DNA of 64,000 nucleotides. Origin: Phylloscopus collybita. Lineage: Eukaryota > Chordata > Aves > Passeriformes > Phylloscopidae. The translations under genes and the position numbers were made by a program. Shown here piece by piece: positions 35,934 through 46,963 of this stretch; the stretch's first letter is position 1; the number at the start of each line of letters is the position of its first letter. The notes under the pieces were generated by a model. It had not been told where the DNA came from and did not search any database. It worked only from the letters and a program-made list of their open reading frames with translations. The stretch spans positions 20,069,001-20,133,000 of the forward strand of contig JAJNNQ010000018.1 of NCBI GenBank assembly GCA_027886175.1, read 5' to 3'.

Positions 35934-38904
35934 AGAGGATGGTGTCCAAGTGCCACCAAGTGTGGTGTATTAATTCTATGGGGAAGGTACTAAAATTGGA
36001 CAAAGGTGGGAACAAATGATGGTGCGGGATTCTGGAAGCACAAAGAGACCTTTGAAGCATGAATTTGATATGATGAAGAAAGGAATTCAGTGAAAAAATA
36101 TAAAGATCAGAGTGATGGTCTCAGTACAATCAACAAGGAAGATAATTTGTTTGCAGCTTCCCTTTAGGTTCCTGAAGAAAAGTGAATATAAGATAAAGTA
36201 GTAACTTAGTGGGATGAAAGAGAATATTCTGGAGATTCTTGGGGAGAATGAACAACAAATATCAATATGGCTCTGACAAACTGGTCAAGAGAAATGCAAA
36301 AGATGGGCAGAAAAGTTTTTTTGCTGTAGACAGAAGCAACCACAAGAAAATCACTATTAACTGTTTCTCACACATAAAAGTGCTTTTCGAATGAGGTTCT
36401 AAGTGACAGTTATAAATATGCTAAGCTAAAAATAAAAATCTCTACAAAAGAAAGAGTAGTTAAGTGACGCAGTTGAACAGACAGTCTCAAGATTATGAGT
36501 TATTATATTCCTCTTAGAGATGAAATAGCAGAACTGGATTCATGGAAATTTCTACTGCTAATTCTTCAGCTAGACATAACATTTAAGCAAAAAGGGAGGA
36601 AAAGAGCATTAGTGGACTCAATGCTATAAATAGTAATACGACAGTGACAAAAGCGTAACACTCTTGTTCATAAGTTTATAAAGTTTATTTTTTAAAAAAG
36701 AACTAAACTTCCTCAGCAATTGCCAAAATATGACACACTGATACCTCTCAGTTTGAAACGCAAAATGTGAATTTAACTAAGTTTGGGGAAGTTTTTCTTC
36801 AAATATTGATTTGAAGATAAAGAGATAAGGTAGATCATTTGCCTCAAAGAACACCTTAAACTTGTGGGGTGGTGTGAGGGGCAAAGAAAAGCTTTAATGA
36901 GGACTGCTAAAAGAAGGACAAAAAGGTCAACACTTGAAAAGAAAAGAGTATGTAGGACAAAACAGGTGAATATAAGCTCATTTTACTAATCCACATGACA
37001 AAGGTGCAACCTGGGGAGAACTCAGTCATCTTCAGATTGCATAGGACGTAGATAAAATTTCCATGCTTTTCACAATTCCGCAACAAAGTGAGGTATGAAA
37101 AGTGCCACAGAAGAAAAATAGAATTACTCTGAACAGCAATCAGGCACATCAAGCTTTTGGTCCAATTCTGTCAATGTGATTTTTAGAACTGATTTTAATT
37201 TTAAGTGACTCAAGGACTATTTCTTCTTTTCCTAAAAATAGTGATATTTGGTTTTAGAAAATACAATTAGATTAAATGAAATAAAACTCCATTATGAAAG
37301 TAAATGTAATTACCAGTAAAATTTTGCTCCCACAGAAGACTAACAATCATGGGGTGCTCATAAAACTAATCATTTTAATGCTGAATTGTCCTAATGACAA
37401 ATGAAAAACTCTTAATCTCATACTCTGCTGATAAAAACTTAATTTCCAATCTGAGGCTCTCTCATTTCCCTGAAATTTATATATTATTGTCAAGATTCAT
37501 CAGTCCCAGGTGATTAAATGACTTTCTTTGTAGTGGAATAATTTGTTTTCAGTAGGACTGAAGACATTTGATTATGATTCACCAAATAAAACTCTTGATA
37601 GAACCCAGGCAACTATCAAATTTTGGTCCAATATCTATACATATCATTAAGCTACAATTTTAAATGAGCTTAGCTTTTTATATTTTTTCAGCAGAAGAGT
37701 TAAAAGATAAATTTTGGCATTAGCTTTACCTATTTCTTTCTTTATACAAAGAGATTTGAGGAGAAAAATCCTTCTGTGAAAGATGAAGTGAAAGTTTAGA
37801 CACACAAAAAATATTCAGAGAGCTGGAGAAATGGCAAAGGAAAATCAAAATGTGATATCTGCAAAGTTATAAAAATAAGTGGATGGAGAAAGAGAGTGGG
37901 AACCATTCAAGCTTGTTGCTGACTCTTATGTAAATCCTTCCACTGTGACCAGAATGACTGCTTTAAGAAAGTAATTTCCTGCTGCCACAGAAACTTGATT
38001 AAAGAGACCGAAAGACAAATAAAGAGCAATACCTTGTGGTCCTCCCCTAAAGAGAAGCCTGCAGGGAAAGGAAGCTTAGAAACTATGGAACAGGTTGGTG
38101 CTAAACAGTCTGACTTCATTCTGGAATTTGCTAAGAGTGTGTTGACCTGTCCGCCACAGCTTTTCATGATTGCAATGTCTCTATGTAATCTAAAGATGAT
38201 TTAATTCCATGCCAAGTTTTTTTTTCCTACAAAACTAAAAAAGTGCTATTTTTTTTACTCAGGAGCTACAAATGTATGCCAGCTAAGAACACTCATATCA
38301 TGCATTGCAGAGCATCTTGAATTGTTGTGTTATTATTATCTGAAACTACCATTTGAACAGGAAAAAGAATATGAGTTTTTAAACAGAATAATTTTCATTT
38401 TGATTGGAATAAAAATGAAAAAAAAAAATCTCTTTGAAGAAGTCTTCTCCTTCTACATAATAACCACATAGAGCTCTAAGGACGTGAAAATTTACAACTT
38501 CCCATTTCAAGCAACAAACTCTAATTATGTAATTTCTCAGGTGATAAATCTAGAAACTAGATTCCAAGCCACTACCAATCTACTGGCATGTTTCTGTTGA
38601 CTGGAACTCAAGACAGCTAGAAGCAGGGTTAATTTAAGAGATAGGAAGGGATTATTTAACTCAGAGAAAGTCAGCAGAACACCTTTCCATTAAGAAACAT
38701 ATTCTTGCAGGTCAACCCTATCTCCCAAGGCATGACAGAACTATTCTGATTTTGCAAAAAACTGAATGAGATATATATATCTCATGCACACATATACATG
38801 TATAAGCTCCAGCTATTTATATAAAACATAGATATATACAGTGTATGCACAACCTAAATTAACAAAGTTTATATCTTACATCTTACTAAACACATACTCC
38901 AATA
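35934..38904. other. AT-rich unique DNA, no gene recognised
   Basis: No mobile element or gene is recognised. It contains a 20-base perfect palindrome at 38766-38785. A slightly GC-richer patch at about 37900-38170 is open in two overlapping opposite frames but carries no motif. Confidence 0.55.
38766..38785. repeat. 20-base perfect palindrome around an AT repeat
   Basis: ATGAGATATATATATCTCAT reads the same on both strands. The core is (AT)5, so part of the symmetry comes from the dinucleotide repeat, but the ATGAG/CTCAT arms extend it. Confidence 0.85.
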
Positions 38905-40405
38905 TCTATTAGAGGGAAAACAGAGCAGGGCATAAGCCATCCCAAACATTCCTGGAATATGTTGATGATAACTTCCTTTTCCGAATCACAGAGGATCCAG
39001 AGAGGAGGTGCTATGCTGCACCTTGTTCTCAGCAACAAGGAGGGGCTAGTGGGGAATGTGACATTCAAGGGCAGCCTGGGCTGCAGTGACTGTGAAATCA
39101 TGGAATTTGAGATCCTTGAGGGAATGAGAAGGGCCCACAGCAAGCTCACTACCCTGGACTTCAAAAGGTCAAGTTTTGGCCTTTGGAATCTGCTTGAATA
39201 GTTGCCCAAGAAAGTTGGCTGATATTCAAGGAACCCAATCTCCAAGCTCAGGACCTTGGAGTATCCCAACAAAGAGGAGGTCAGAAAAAATTTCCAGGAG
39301 GCCTTCATGGGAAGGTTTGATGACAATGTTAAATTGCGAGGACCTGTTGACACCCTTCAGGGCAGAGAGGCCCTGAAGAGACATTTTTAAAAATTAGAGA
39401 GCTGGGAAATCTCCAACTTTATGAAGTTTAACAAGGGCAAGTTCTGGATTCCGCACTTGGGGCACAGGGTACTCGTGCCCTTCTGCACAGGGCAACCCTA
39501 CTGGTGTGTATGGGGAATAAGATGGTGGAGAGTAGCTCTGTAAAACAGACCTGGAGGCCCTGGTCAGTGGAAAATATGTGGTACAGCCAACACACTAGAG
39601 GGAAGAGGTACCATCCAGAGGGGCGTTGACAGGCTTGAGAAGTGGGATCACGCAAACCTCACAAAATCCAACTAGTGCAAGGTCCAGCAACTAGGCTGGG
39701 GAAATCCCAAGCACAAATACAGCATGGGCAGAGAATGGATTGAGTGCAGCCCCGAGATTATGGACTTGGGGCATTGGTTGATGAGAAACTGAGCATGACC
39801 TGGCAATGTGCATGCACAGGCCAGAAAGCCAAAAGTATCCTGGGCTGTGTTAAAAGTAGCATGACCAGCAGGTCAAAGGAGGTGATTCTTCCCCTCTACT
39901 CCATTCTTGTGTGACTCCACCTGGAGTGCTGCATTCTGCTCTGGGGCCCCTTAACATAAGAAGGACACTGAGCTGTTGACATAGGTTCAGAGGAGAGACA
40001 TGGAGATGATTAGAGGGCTGGAGCACTATGAAGACAGGCTGAGAAGGATGGATTTGTTGAGCCTGGAGTAGAAAAGGCTCCATGGAGACCTTATAGCCTG
40101 CTAGTACCTAAAGGGGAGAGCTAGAGAGGGACTTTTTACGAGTTTATTGATAGGACAAGGGGGAAAGGCTTCAGACTGAAAGGGTGTAGATTGAGGTTGG
40201 ATATCAGGTAGAAAGTCTTTACTGTAAAGCACTGGAACGAGTTTCCCAGAGAAGTCGTGGATGTGTCATCCCCATGAGTGTTCGAGATCAGGTTTAATAG
40301 AGCCCTGAGCAACCTGGTCTAATTGAAGATGTCCCTACCAATGTCAGGGGGGTTGGGACTAGATGATTGTCAAGGTCCTTTCCAACCCAAGCCATGCCAT
40401 GAGTT
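38905..40405 (+). mobile_element. CR1 LINE, long mosaic copy with EN and C-terminal ORF2 remnants
   Basis: This is the longest CR1 of the window. Its left part (38905-39390) is ORF2 endonuclease sequence. The RT domain is missing. At 39420-39590 a segment from the end of the RT region appears, and a second, homologous segment follows at 39660-39710. It then runs through the C-terminal ORF2 (TGACCAGCAGGTCAAAGGAG, CTCCACCTGGAGTGCTGCAT, ATAGGACAAGGGGGAAAGGC) to the 3' end at GTCAAGGTCCTTTCCAACCC near 40390. The same coding stretch occurring twice means two CR1 copies in the same direction joined together, or a duplication plus deletion. The octamer tail is decayed and directly meets the tail of a - strand CR1 at 40406. 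All frames are broken. Confidence 0.93.
38959..39201 (+). pseudogene. CR1 ORF2 endonuclease remnant
   Basis: An 80-codon frame reads, among others, LVLSNKEGLVGNV, GSLGCSDCEIMEF and TLDFKRSSFGLW. These match the CR1 endonuclease C-terminal part, which normally has LVLTNKEGLVGDV, GSLGCSDHEMVEF and TLDFRRANFGLF. The normal His of the SDHE motif, part of the apurinic-endonuclease-like active site, is Cys here (SDCE). In a live element this domain nicks target DNA to start reverse transcription. The frame ends at a TAG (39199-39201), so this is a fossil. Confidence 0.9.
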
Positions 40406-40824
40406 TATCACAGAATTGTGGAATGATTAAGGCTGGAAAATACTGCCAAGATCATTTAGTCCACTCTTTGACTGAACACCACCTTGTCTGCTAAACCAGA
40501 GCACTAAGTGGTACAGTGGTTTCTCAAACACTTCTAAGGAAGGTGCCTCCACAACTTCTGCAGGTACCCCATTCTGATGCTTTCAGTGAATAAATTGTTC
40601 CTGATGTCTGAACTAAATCTCCCCTGGTGCAACTTGAGGCCATTTCCTCTTGTCAGGTCTGGTTGCCTTAAAGAAGAGCCTGATCCCCATCTGGCTAGCC
40701 TACTTTCGGGTGATTATAGAGAGCAATAAGGTTCCCCCAGTCCTCCTCCAGGCTAAACAACCCCAGCTCCCTCAGCCACTCCTCATAAGATACATAGTCC
40801 AGACCCTTCACAAGCTTTGTTGCC
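40406..40824 (-). mobile_element. CR1 LINE, 3' part, tail to tail with the previous CR1
   Basis: On the - strand this is a CR1 3' end. Its terminal TCACAGAATTGTGGAATG lies at the left edge, directly against the 3' end of the + strand CR1. Typical reversed CR1 segments follow: AACTTGAGGCCATTTCCTCT (40633), CAGGCTAAACAACCCCAGCT (40748) and ACCCTTCACAAGCTTTGTTG (40803). The copy is 5'-truncated at about 40824. Its subfamily, judged by the reversed 3' end, differs from the + strand neighbour. The order of insertion is unclear, but one probably inserted into or beside the tail of the other. Confidence 0.93.
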
Positions 40825-41675
40825 AAATTTTAAAGAATATGGAACACTGCATGAATTTGAGTGTCTGATTCCTTTTAGGAAAATTTCAAATGGCTGCGCT
40901 ATGTTAGTGCCAAATATTTCTTATGAGTGATGTCAAAAGCACATCGGGAATAAAAGAAAACAGAAGATTGTATTTTGCAAATATCTCTGCAAATCAAATC
41001 TTTGATTTTGGATCAAATGAAATCTTTAATAGCAAGTATGATCTCATTAAAATACCAAACACTGTACCCCAGAATTTTCTCTTTTGATCAGAGATAAATT
41101 CATAATTTTTTACTGACTACTTCACAGTAATCTAAAAGTAATCTTACAAATCTTATAATCTAAAATATCAACAAAAGTGACAGAAGTCCCTCCATTGTAC
41201 AGAAACAGTGATCCAAAAATTTCAAATGCACCAGACTTGATTGTACATCATACTAATGCTTACAGAAATCAATAGGGCTTTTTCAAATACATAACAAAGC
41301 ATTTTTTCTTTATGTTTTATCCTAAAGGCTTTAATCTGGAAATAATGGAACAGCTCACAAGGCCAAGGACCCAGTTTCCACTCAGTATGTACAATCATGT
41401 TCTTGCCATGAGTACCCTAAATGATCGTTGCAAGAGATGGAGATCACAACTCTAGAAGACTTTACACATTCGCAACCTGTACTGAAGGAAAATCATACAA
41501 AAATCATTAGATCTGTTTTGTATTATCTACAGAGTCTCCTAAAATTAGTAAAAGAGTCACACAAAACTAAGTTTGGCTAGATCAGAATAGCCTTAGCCGC
41601 TACCCAATGAAGTGCAGTAGACTAAGACTAGGAAACTAGTCAGGAATTGATGAGGCAATTAAACAGAGCAATTGC

Positions 41676-41706
<31 letters not shown>

Positions 41707-44162
41707 TGCATCAGATGCACTGTTGAGAATTTACCCAAAATTTACCCAAAGCTTTGACTATAGATGCAGGAACACAGCTTTTCTTTCAGGAGAAACTGAA
41801 TTAATTAGGTCAAAACTCGGTGTTTAACACAAAGAGAACGTTTGAATTTCAGTTTGGACTTACCAGCAGAATTTGTGCAAAGGTTTCTCACAATGGTAGG
41901 AGGAACTGCATGGGCATCTGGAATTGATCTGTCTCTACTTGCAAATCCCAGGATTTAGTGATGGGAAAAAAATAGTAGCAAGTAGCAATTTACATAACAT
42001 GTTCAGGTATCATTTTGTCCAAAGCTACCCTGGATAAGAAAGATCAAGTCAGAAAATTTGTTTTCAGCCGAGGCATAGAAGTAGTCCTAAAGTGTTACAG
42101 TTTGAGTATTACATATTACAAATACCATGCTGGGTTGAACATGTTGTGGCACACTAGCACAGTGAGTCTAAAAGGACTAAAGCTGGCCTACAACAAAGGA
42201 GATGCAAATATCCATTTAGATTCATTGATGCAGCTGTATTTCAGGCCAAGCAAAACTCAAGCAGAGGAGGGAGCATGTTTGTGAGTGGGGTGTATTTGAC
42301 ATACAACAGGAGTCACGTCTGGCTAGTGGAGAGCTTGTTTGCTAAAGTCATTATCACATCTTTCTCTTATTCCTGTATCTAAGCTTACTGCCATTCTTCC
42401 TCTTAAACCTGAAACACATGCCTTAACACAGAATGTTCTTTTCTCTTTCAAATCTCTCCTATCAGATGCAACTAAATAGATTGCACATATTTTAGGGATA
42501 AAAAACAGTGGAAAATTAGTCTCAGACATGTAAAAATCACATATTAACTTTCTGCACTCCCACCTCCCGTAAGTTTTTATAGTACTATGAAGTGTTACCC
42601 ACAGAACTAGCAATACGGTCCCTGCCACAGATTTTAAGAGTGAAAGCAATGAGGTGGAAAAAAAAAGAAAAATGCCAACCCATATTTTCTCCAACTGTCT
42701 CTGTATTTCAGGTTAAATGCATTTCATATGGACAAAAGTAACTTTTTAGTTTCCTAACCTGGATAATTTTTAGAGAGAGATTTTAAGTCCGCTCATTGTC
42801 TTTCCATCAAAAGCCCATTTTTGCTATAAAATCTTTGATTGAAAATTTGTTGGTGTCGCACAAAATATTGCTTAGGAGTTGAATGACACTCAGAAGGCAA
42901 AGAAAACCTTCTTGTGCATATGGGTAGTTAAGGAGTTTGAACCTTCTCAAATCCACCTGTAAATTGCTCTTCTAGCTCTATGTCTCCATACAGGTCAGAA
43001 TAATCCAGAGCACTACACATTCAGTTTCCTCCATCATGTACTTTGACATTTTGAAAACTGGTTGAAATCTCCTAGTGTTAGGAAACTTCTGAAAACTTCC
43101 ATTGAAATCCTGCCTAGCAGATAGCAAAAAGAGAAAATACCTGGTTGGGGGTAGTTACACCTCACTTTATGTCTGGCTGTTTGGTAGTATTAGTCATTTC
43201 TGTTGTAGAACTGTGTTAACAAGTAATTCATTTTGTTGAAAATGTTAAGTCAACTTTCATATTAAAGAATATGTAAATATACTTCTCCAGAAACCTTGGA
43301 TGCAAATGACTTTTGCTTTATTAGTTACAATAATGTGATTGTATCTTTTGTCTGGAACTGCTACCATATCTGAAGCACTGTATTTTCAGAAGATTAATAT
43401 CCTCTAAGTTAAAAGAATAAAAGAGCTCCAAGTCCCCCATTAGTCCTGCTGTTTGGATAATCAGAAGTGGAAATCCATGACCAAATCTACAACAAGTAAT
43501 GACATAAAACTAATATGTTGAGGAGTTTTTAGGAATATTGCTAATTTAATGATGCAGTATAGAATTTGACCCAGTGTTGCTTACCTCCATTTGCAATGAA
43601 ATAAATATTACACAGCTAGTTCTATGCATCTGAAATTCACTCAGCAAATGGCTTTTTGTCAATGATCTCAGTGAGCCTCAGAGAATGAAAAAAAATATAA
43701 ACAGTTTAATACCTGCTCTTGATCTGCACACTGCTGTCAATGTCAAGAAGTTGAACAAGCACTCTCCATTCATGTGTATAGAATAGGACAAATGTAGATG
43801 ATATTTTCTGAAAAGTATTGTTAATGCCTCTTTTCTGTTAAGGTCGTAACTGGCTGATCTTAAATGGAAATCTGACTTTATATAGATATAATAAAATACT
43901 GACATTTAGACCCATGAAGATGGAAAGGTTCCAAACAACAGCTGAAATCAAGGAGATTGAAGTGTTAAATATTTCTTGTCTGCACTCTAGATTTTCACGT
44001 GATTTTGTTACCTAAATTATTAATAAACATGTCAACAGATTTATAAATAATAACATTTTTAAATGAGACAAAATAAACATATTTAATACTAGAATTATTT
44101 TTATAGAAGAAAAATTAGGGATTTAGAATGGTATTTCTTCTGTGAAGAAAAAAAAAAATAGC
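40825..44162. other. AT-rich unique DNA, no gene recognised
   Basis: Besides an A27 run at 41678-41704 and a small 11-base duplication next to it (about 41732-41754), I see no repeat body. Open frames of 89 (42015-42284, +) and 123 codons (42323-42694, -) have no recognisable motifs or splice context. Confidence 0.55.
41678..41704. repeat. A27 run
   Basis: The longest mononucleotide run in the window. No mRNA-like or SINE-like body is recognisable upstream, so I treat it as a microsatellite and not as a poly(A) tail. Confidence 0.85.
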
Positions 44163-44363
44163 GTGTAGCAAGATGAGGGTCAGCCTTTTCTCCCAGGCAG
44201 CTAATGACCAGACAAGAGGAAATGGCATCAAGATGTACCAGGGAAGGTTCAGGGTGGATATCAGGAAGAATGTCTTCATGGAAGGGATTGTTAAGCATTG
44301 GAAAAGGCTGCCCAGGGTGGTGAGGAGGTGTTCAAGAAAAAACTGAATGTGGCATTGTCTTCT
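44163..44363 (+). mobile_element. CR1 LINE fragment without 3' end
   Basis: The block contains TTTTCTCCCAGGCAGCTAAT, CAGACAAGAGGAAATGGCAT, GGAAGGTTCAGGGTGGATAT and AAAAGGCTGCCCAGGGTGGT. These are the ORF2 C-terminal/3' region of the same CR1 subfamily as 35135-35933. The similarity stops near AATGTGGCATTG, before the CR1 3' end and octamer tail. An intact CR1 insertion keeps its 3' end, so the tail was lost later by deletion. Two overlapping - strand frames here are antisense shadows. Confidence 0.88.
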
Positions 44364-46903
44364 TGGTTCAAAATTCCTTACATTTCTGTGTGCACATCTA
44401 GACATTATTCCAGATAAGTCTGTCTGTTAGGAAGATTTAGGTCTGACACTTACTTCTTTGAGCATAAAGCAGTATGTAACCAATTAAGTCAACCAAACCT
44501 AGCACACCTGAAAACAGTCTCTCACCAATAATTTGAATTCACATTTGTATTTAGCTTGAAACACACAAAGAAATTTTCATACTCTATTATGTAGCTTTCA
44601 AAGATTAAATACCTCAAATTGACTTACTTTCCAGTGACCATAGAGGTATGACAACCTTTCTATATCTGTAAGTGAACCACATATTCAAGTGAACAATCAC
44701 AACATTTGTAAATATACACAATTTTGCTCTAAGCGAGGCTCAAGGCCACAAATGTTATCTGTTTTGTTGTTCCTGTCCTCCCCCTGTGGCTCTTGGGCTG
44801 AAGAGTGAATCACCTAAATTTTCTCCTCTATTAGAAAGTAAAACTTTCAGCAAGCAAAGAGACTAACTCACTATTATGCTGGAAAGATCCATTGATTCAT
44901 ATGGCCTGAAGAACGCTACTAGCTCCAGCACGGGAGAGGCAACAACAACAAAAAAAGGAGAAGAATGGAGAGTATAAAAACACAGATTTTTTTTTTTTTT
45001 TACAAGACCTCAATATCTTTCAGCAGTAGGTTCCAACTTCTGACTAGGAAGGGGGAAGGAGGAGTCTGGTCAAGGTAAGGAAAAATGATGGGAAAAAAGC
45101 AACTTGAAAGGCTAAACAGCACACACTTAAGACAACCCATTCATCTGTTGTTGATTTCAAAGAATACAGTATTATCCTAAGTTTTTTCTTACATATTTCA
45201 ACATAAGTAAGTTGAACAGTAAGGACATTGCTAAAACCAGAAACTCTCAGTAAATATTTTGAACAAAACCAGTTCTATTACAATCACTATCCCATTAATT
45301 TGCAAAAGCCACCCTTCTGATTGGTGGCCAAGCTCAATGCACCTTAAATTTCCTTTATGTAATCATGTAATATGTAATTAAGAATTCTATTTCATCTGTC
45401 TTTACCATTATATTGAAATCATTGAATCCATAATATACCATTCTTATCCTTTATATGAACTTAAAGATTTTCAAAGACAAATTTAATCTAATTGCAGCTT
45501 CTCACTGTAGTGCGGAATGCACAAAACATCTTGATTCTGTGTAAACACTGCTCAGCAATAATGAAAACATCCCTGTGTTAGCAACAGGTTTCAGCACAAA
45601 TATAAAACATAGCCCATACTATGCACCAGGAAGAAAATTAACTCTATCCCAGAGAAAACCAGTACACAGTTTAAAGCGTGAAACACATTAACCACCAGAG
45701 TGCCTACAGCAGCTTTTCAGTTGTAAAGAGGATTTTTTTTCTACTGTAAAAAGGTTACACTTTGAAGCAGAAGCACTTAAGCCTTAGTGGATCTATTGAG
45801 TGCTAGAGAATACACTTTCTGTTCCTGATTACAGCATGTTTTAGAAGTACTCTAATAGATAGTGAGGTTACTTTGGGCATTGCTGTCAGCTTGTATCACA
45901 GAGTGCATCTACCATAGGCAGCACAGGAAAACTGGGTAGGGGAAAGCAGAGCAGGTGTTGTGTCAGTAACACATTACCATACTCACTTCTGGGGCCAGGG
46001 ATGACTGAGGAATTTTAAAGAGGATATTTATTCTTTTGGAGCAATAGGAGGAAGATTAGAAATTTGTATCGTACAAAATTCTTCTTGACTTGAAATATAG
46101 AATGAACTGTGCTATGATGCATATACTTATACTTTTTTTAATGGATGTTCCATTAGAAGAAAAAAAATAAATCCACCAAACCCCGATCTTTACAGTTGTC
46201 TGATATTGCAGAAAGAGAGAACCATACAAAAAAAAAAAAAAAAACAAACTTGTTTTTTATCTTGTTGACGTTTTATGGGAGGTAGGTGAAGTACAGGATC
46301 TGGATCCATCTCAGTGGCCAAAGGTCTAAAAAAAGATACTGCTGATTTTTGCTGTGTTTATATTAATAGGACTGTACATAGGGGGAAAAAAAAAAGAAAA
46401 ATGGAAAAAGAGAGAGAGTAATAGTTTGACATTTTGAGATTTCTAGAGCCATTATTTCAAGATTTTAACATTAAAAAAAAATAAAATAAGAGCATATAAT
46501 CTTAATGCCTGCTCAATCCTAGACATCCTACTAATTTTTTAGGTCAAAATAGAAAAGTACTATTCATACAGGTTGTGGATTCCTTAGCATCATCATTTTC
46601 CAGATTGTTCCTGAGGTAGTCAGATCCAAATAAGACTAATGATAACCAAATCAAGAACAACAGAACAATAAGCACTCAGTCATGTCACTGGAGCCAATCA
46701 CTCTTGGATTTTCAATATTACAACCAGAGATATTCCACTCTACATACAAAGAGATACAAAGGGAAAACTATGACGTGGAATTATTGGAAAAGCCTTTTCA
46801 TTGCAATTTTCATGCATAAAACAAGTTACTCTACCTTGATGCAGTATTTGGTCACCCAAAGACATCTAAAATAAGGAGTAACTGCCTAATTTTGAACAAT
46901 ACT
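44364..46903. other. AT-rich unique DNA, no gene recognised
   Basis: It contains T15 (44987-45001), A17 (46228-46244), an A-rich/GA-rich stretch around 46380-46420 and no identifiable element or gene. Confidence 0.55.
46228..46244. repeat. A17 run
   Basis: Uninterrupted A run. A - strand frame beginning with Met and a Phe run is its translation and not a gene. Confidence 0.8.
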
Positions 46904-46963
46904 GACATTACAGAATGAGACAATATCCTGAGTTGGAAGGAACCCACAAAGTGACTAAGGAGT
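46904..46963 (-). mobile_element. Very short CR1 3'-end fragment
   Basis: On the + strand the sequence TATCCTGAGTTGGAAGGAAC followed by CCACAAAGTGACTAAGGAGT is the reversed CR1 3' terminus, which normally reads TATCCTGAGTTGGAAGGGAC then CCACAAGGATCATTGAGT. Only about 60 bases are recognisable. It is either an extremely 5'-truncated insertion or the stump of a larger copy. Confidence 0.8.

Noticed and set aside
35282..36060. Several long - strand frames
   Set aside because: They are antisense to a + strand CR1 and its flank and match no protein pattern.
38886..39353. 155-codon - strand frame
   Set aside because: It is antisense to the CR1 endonuclease remnant on the + strand, which has recognisable motifs.
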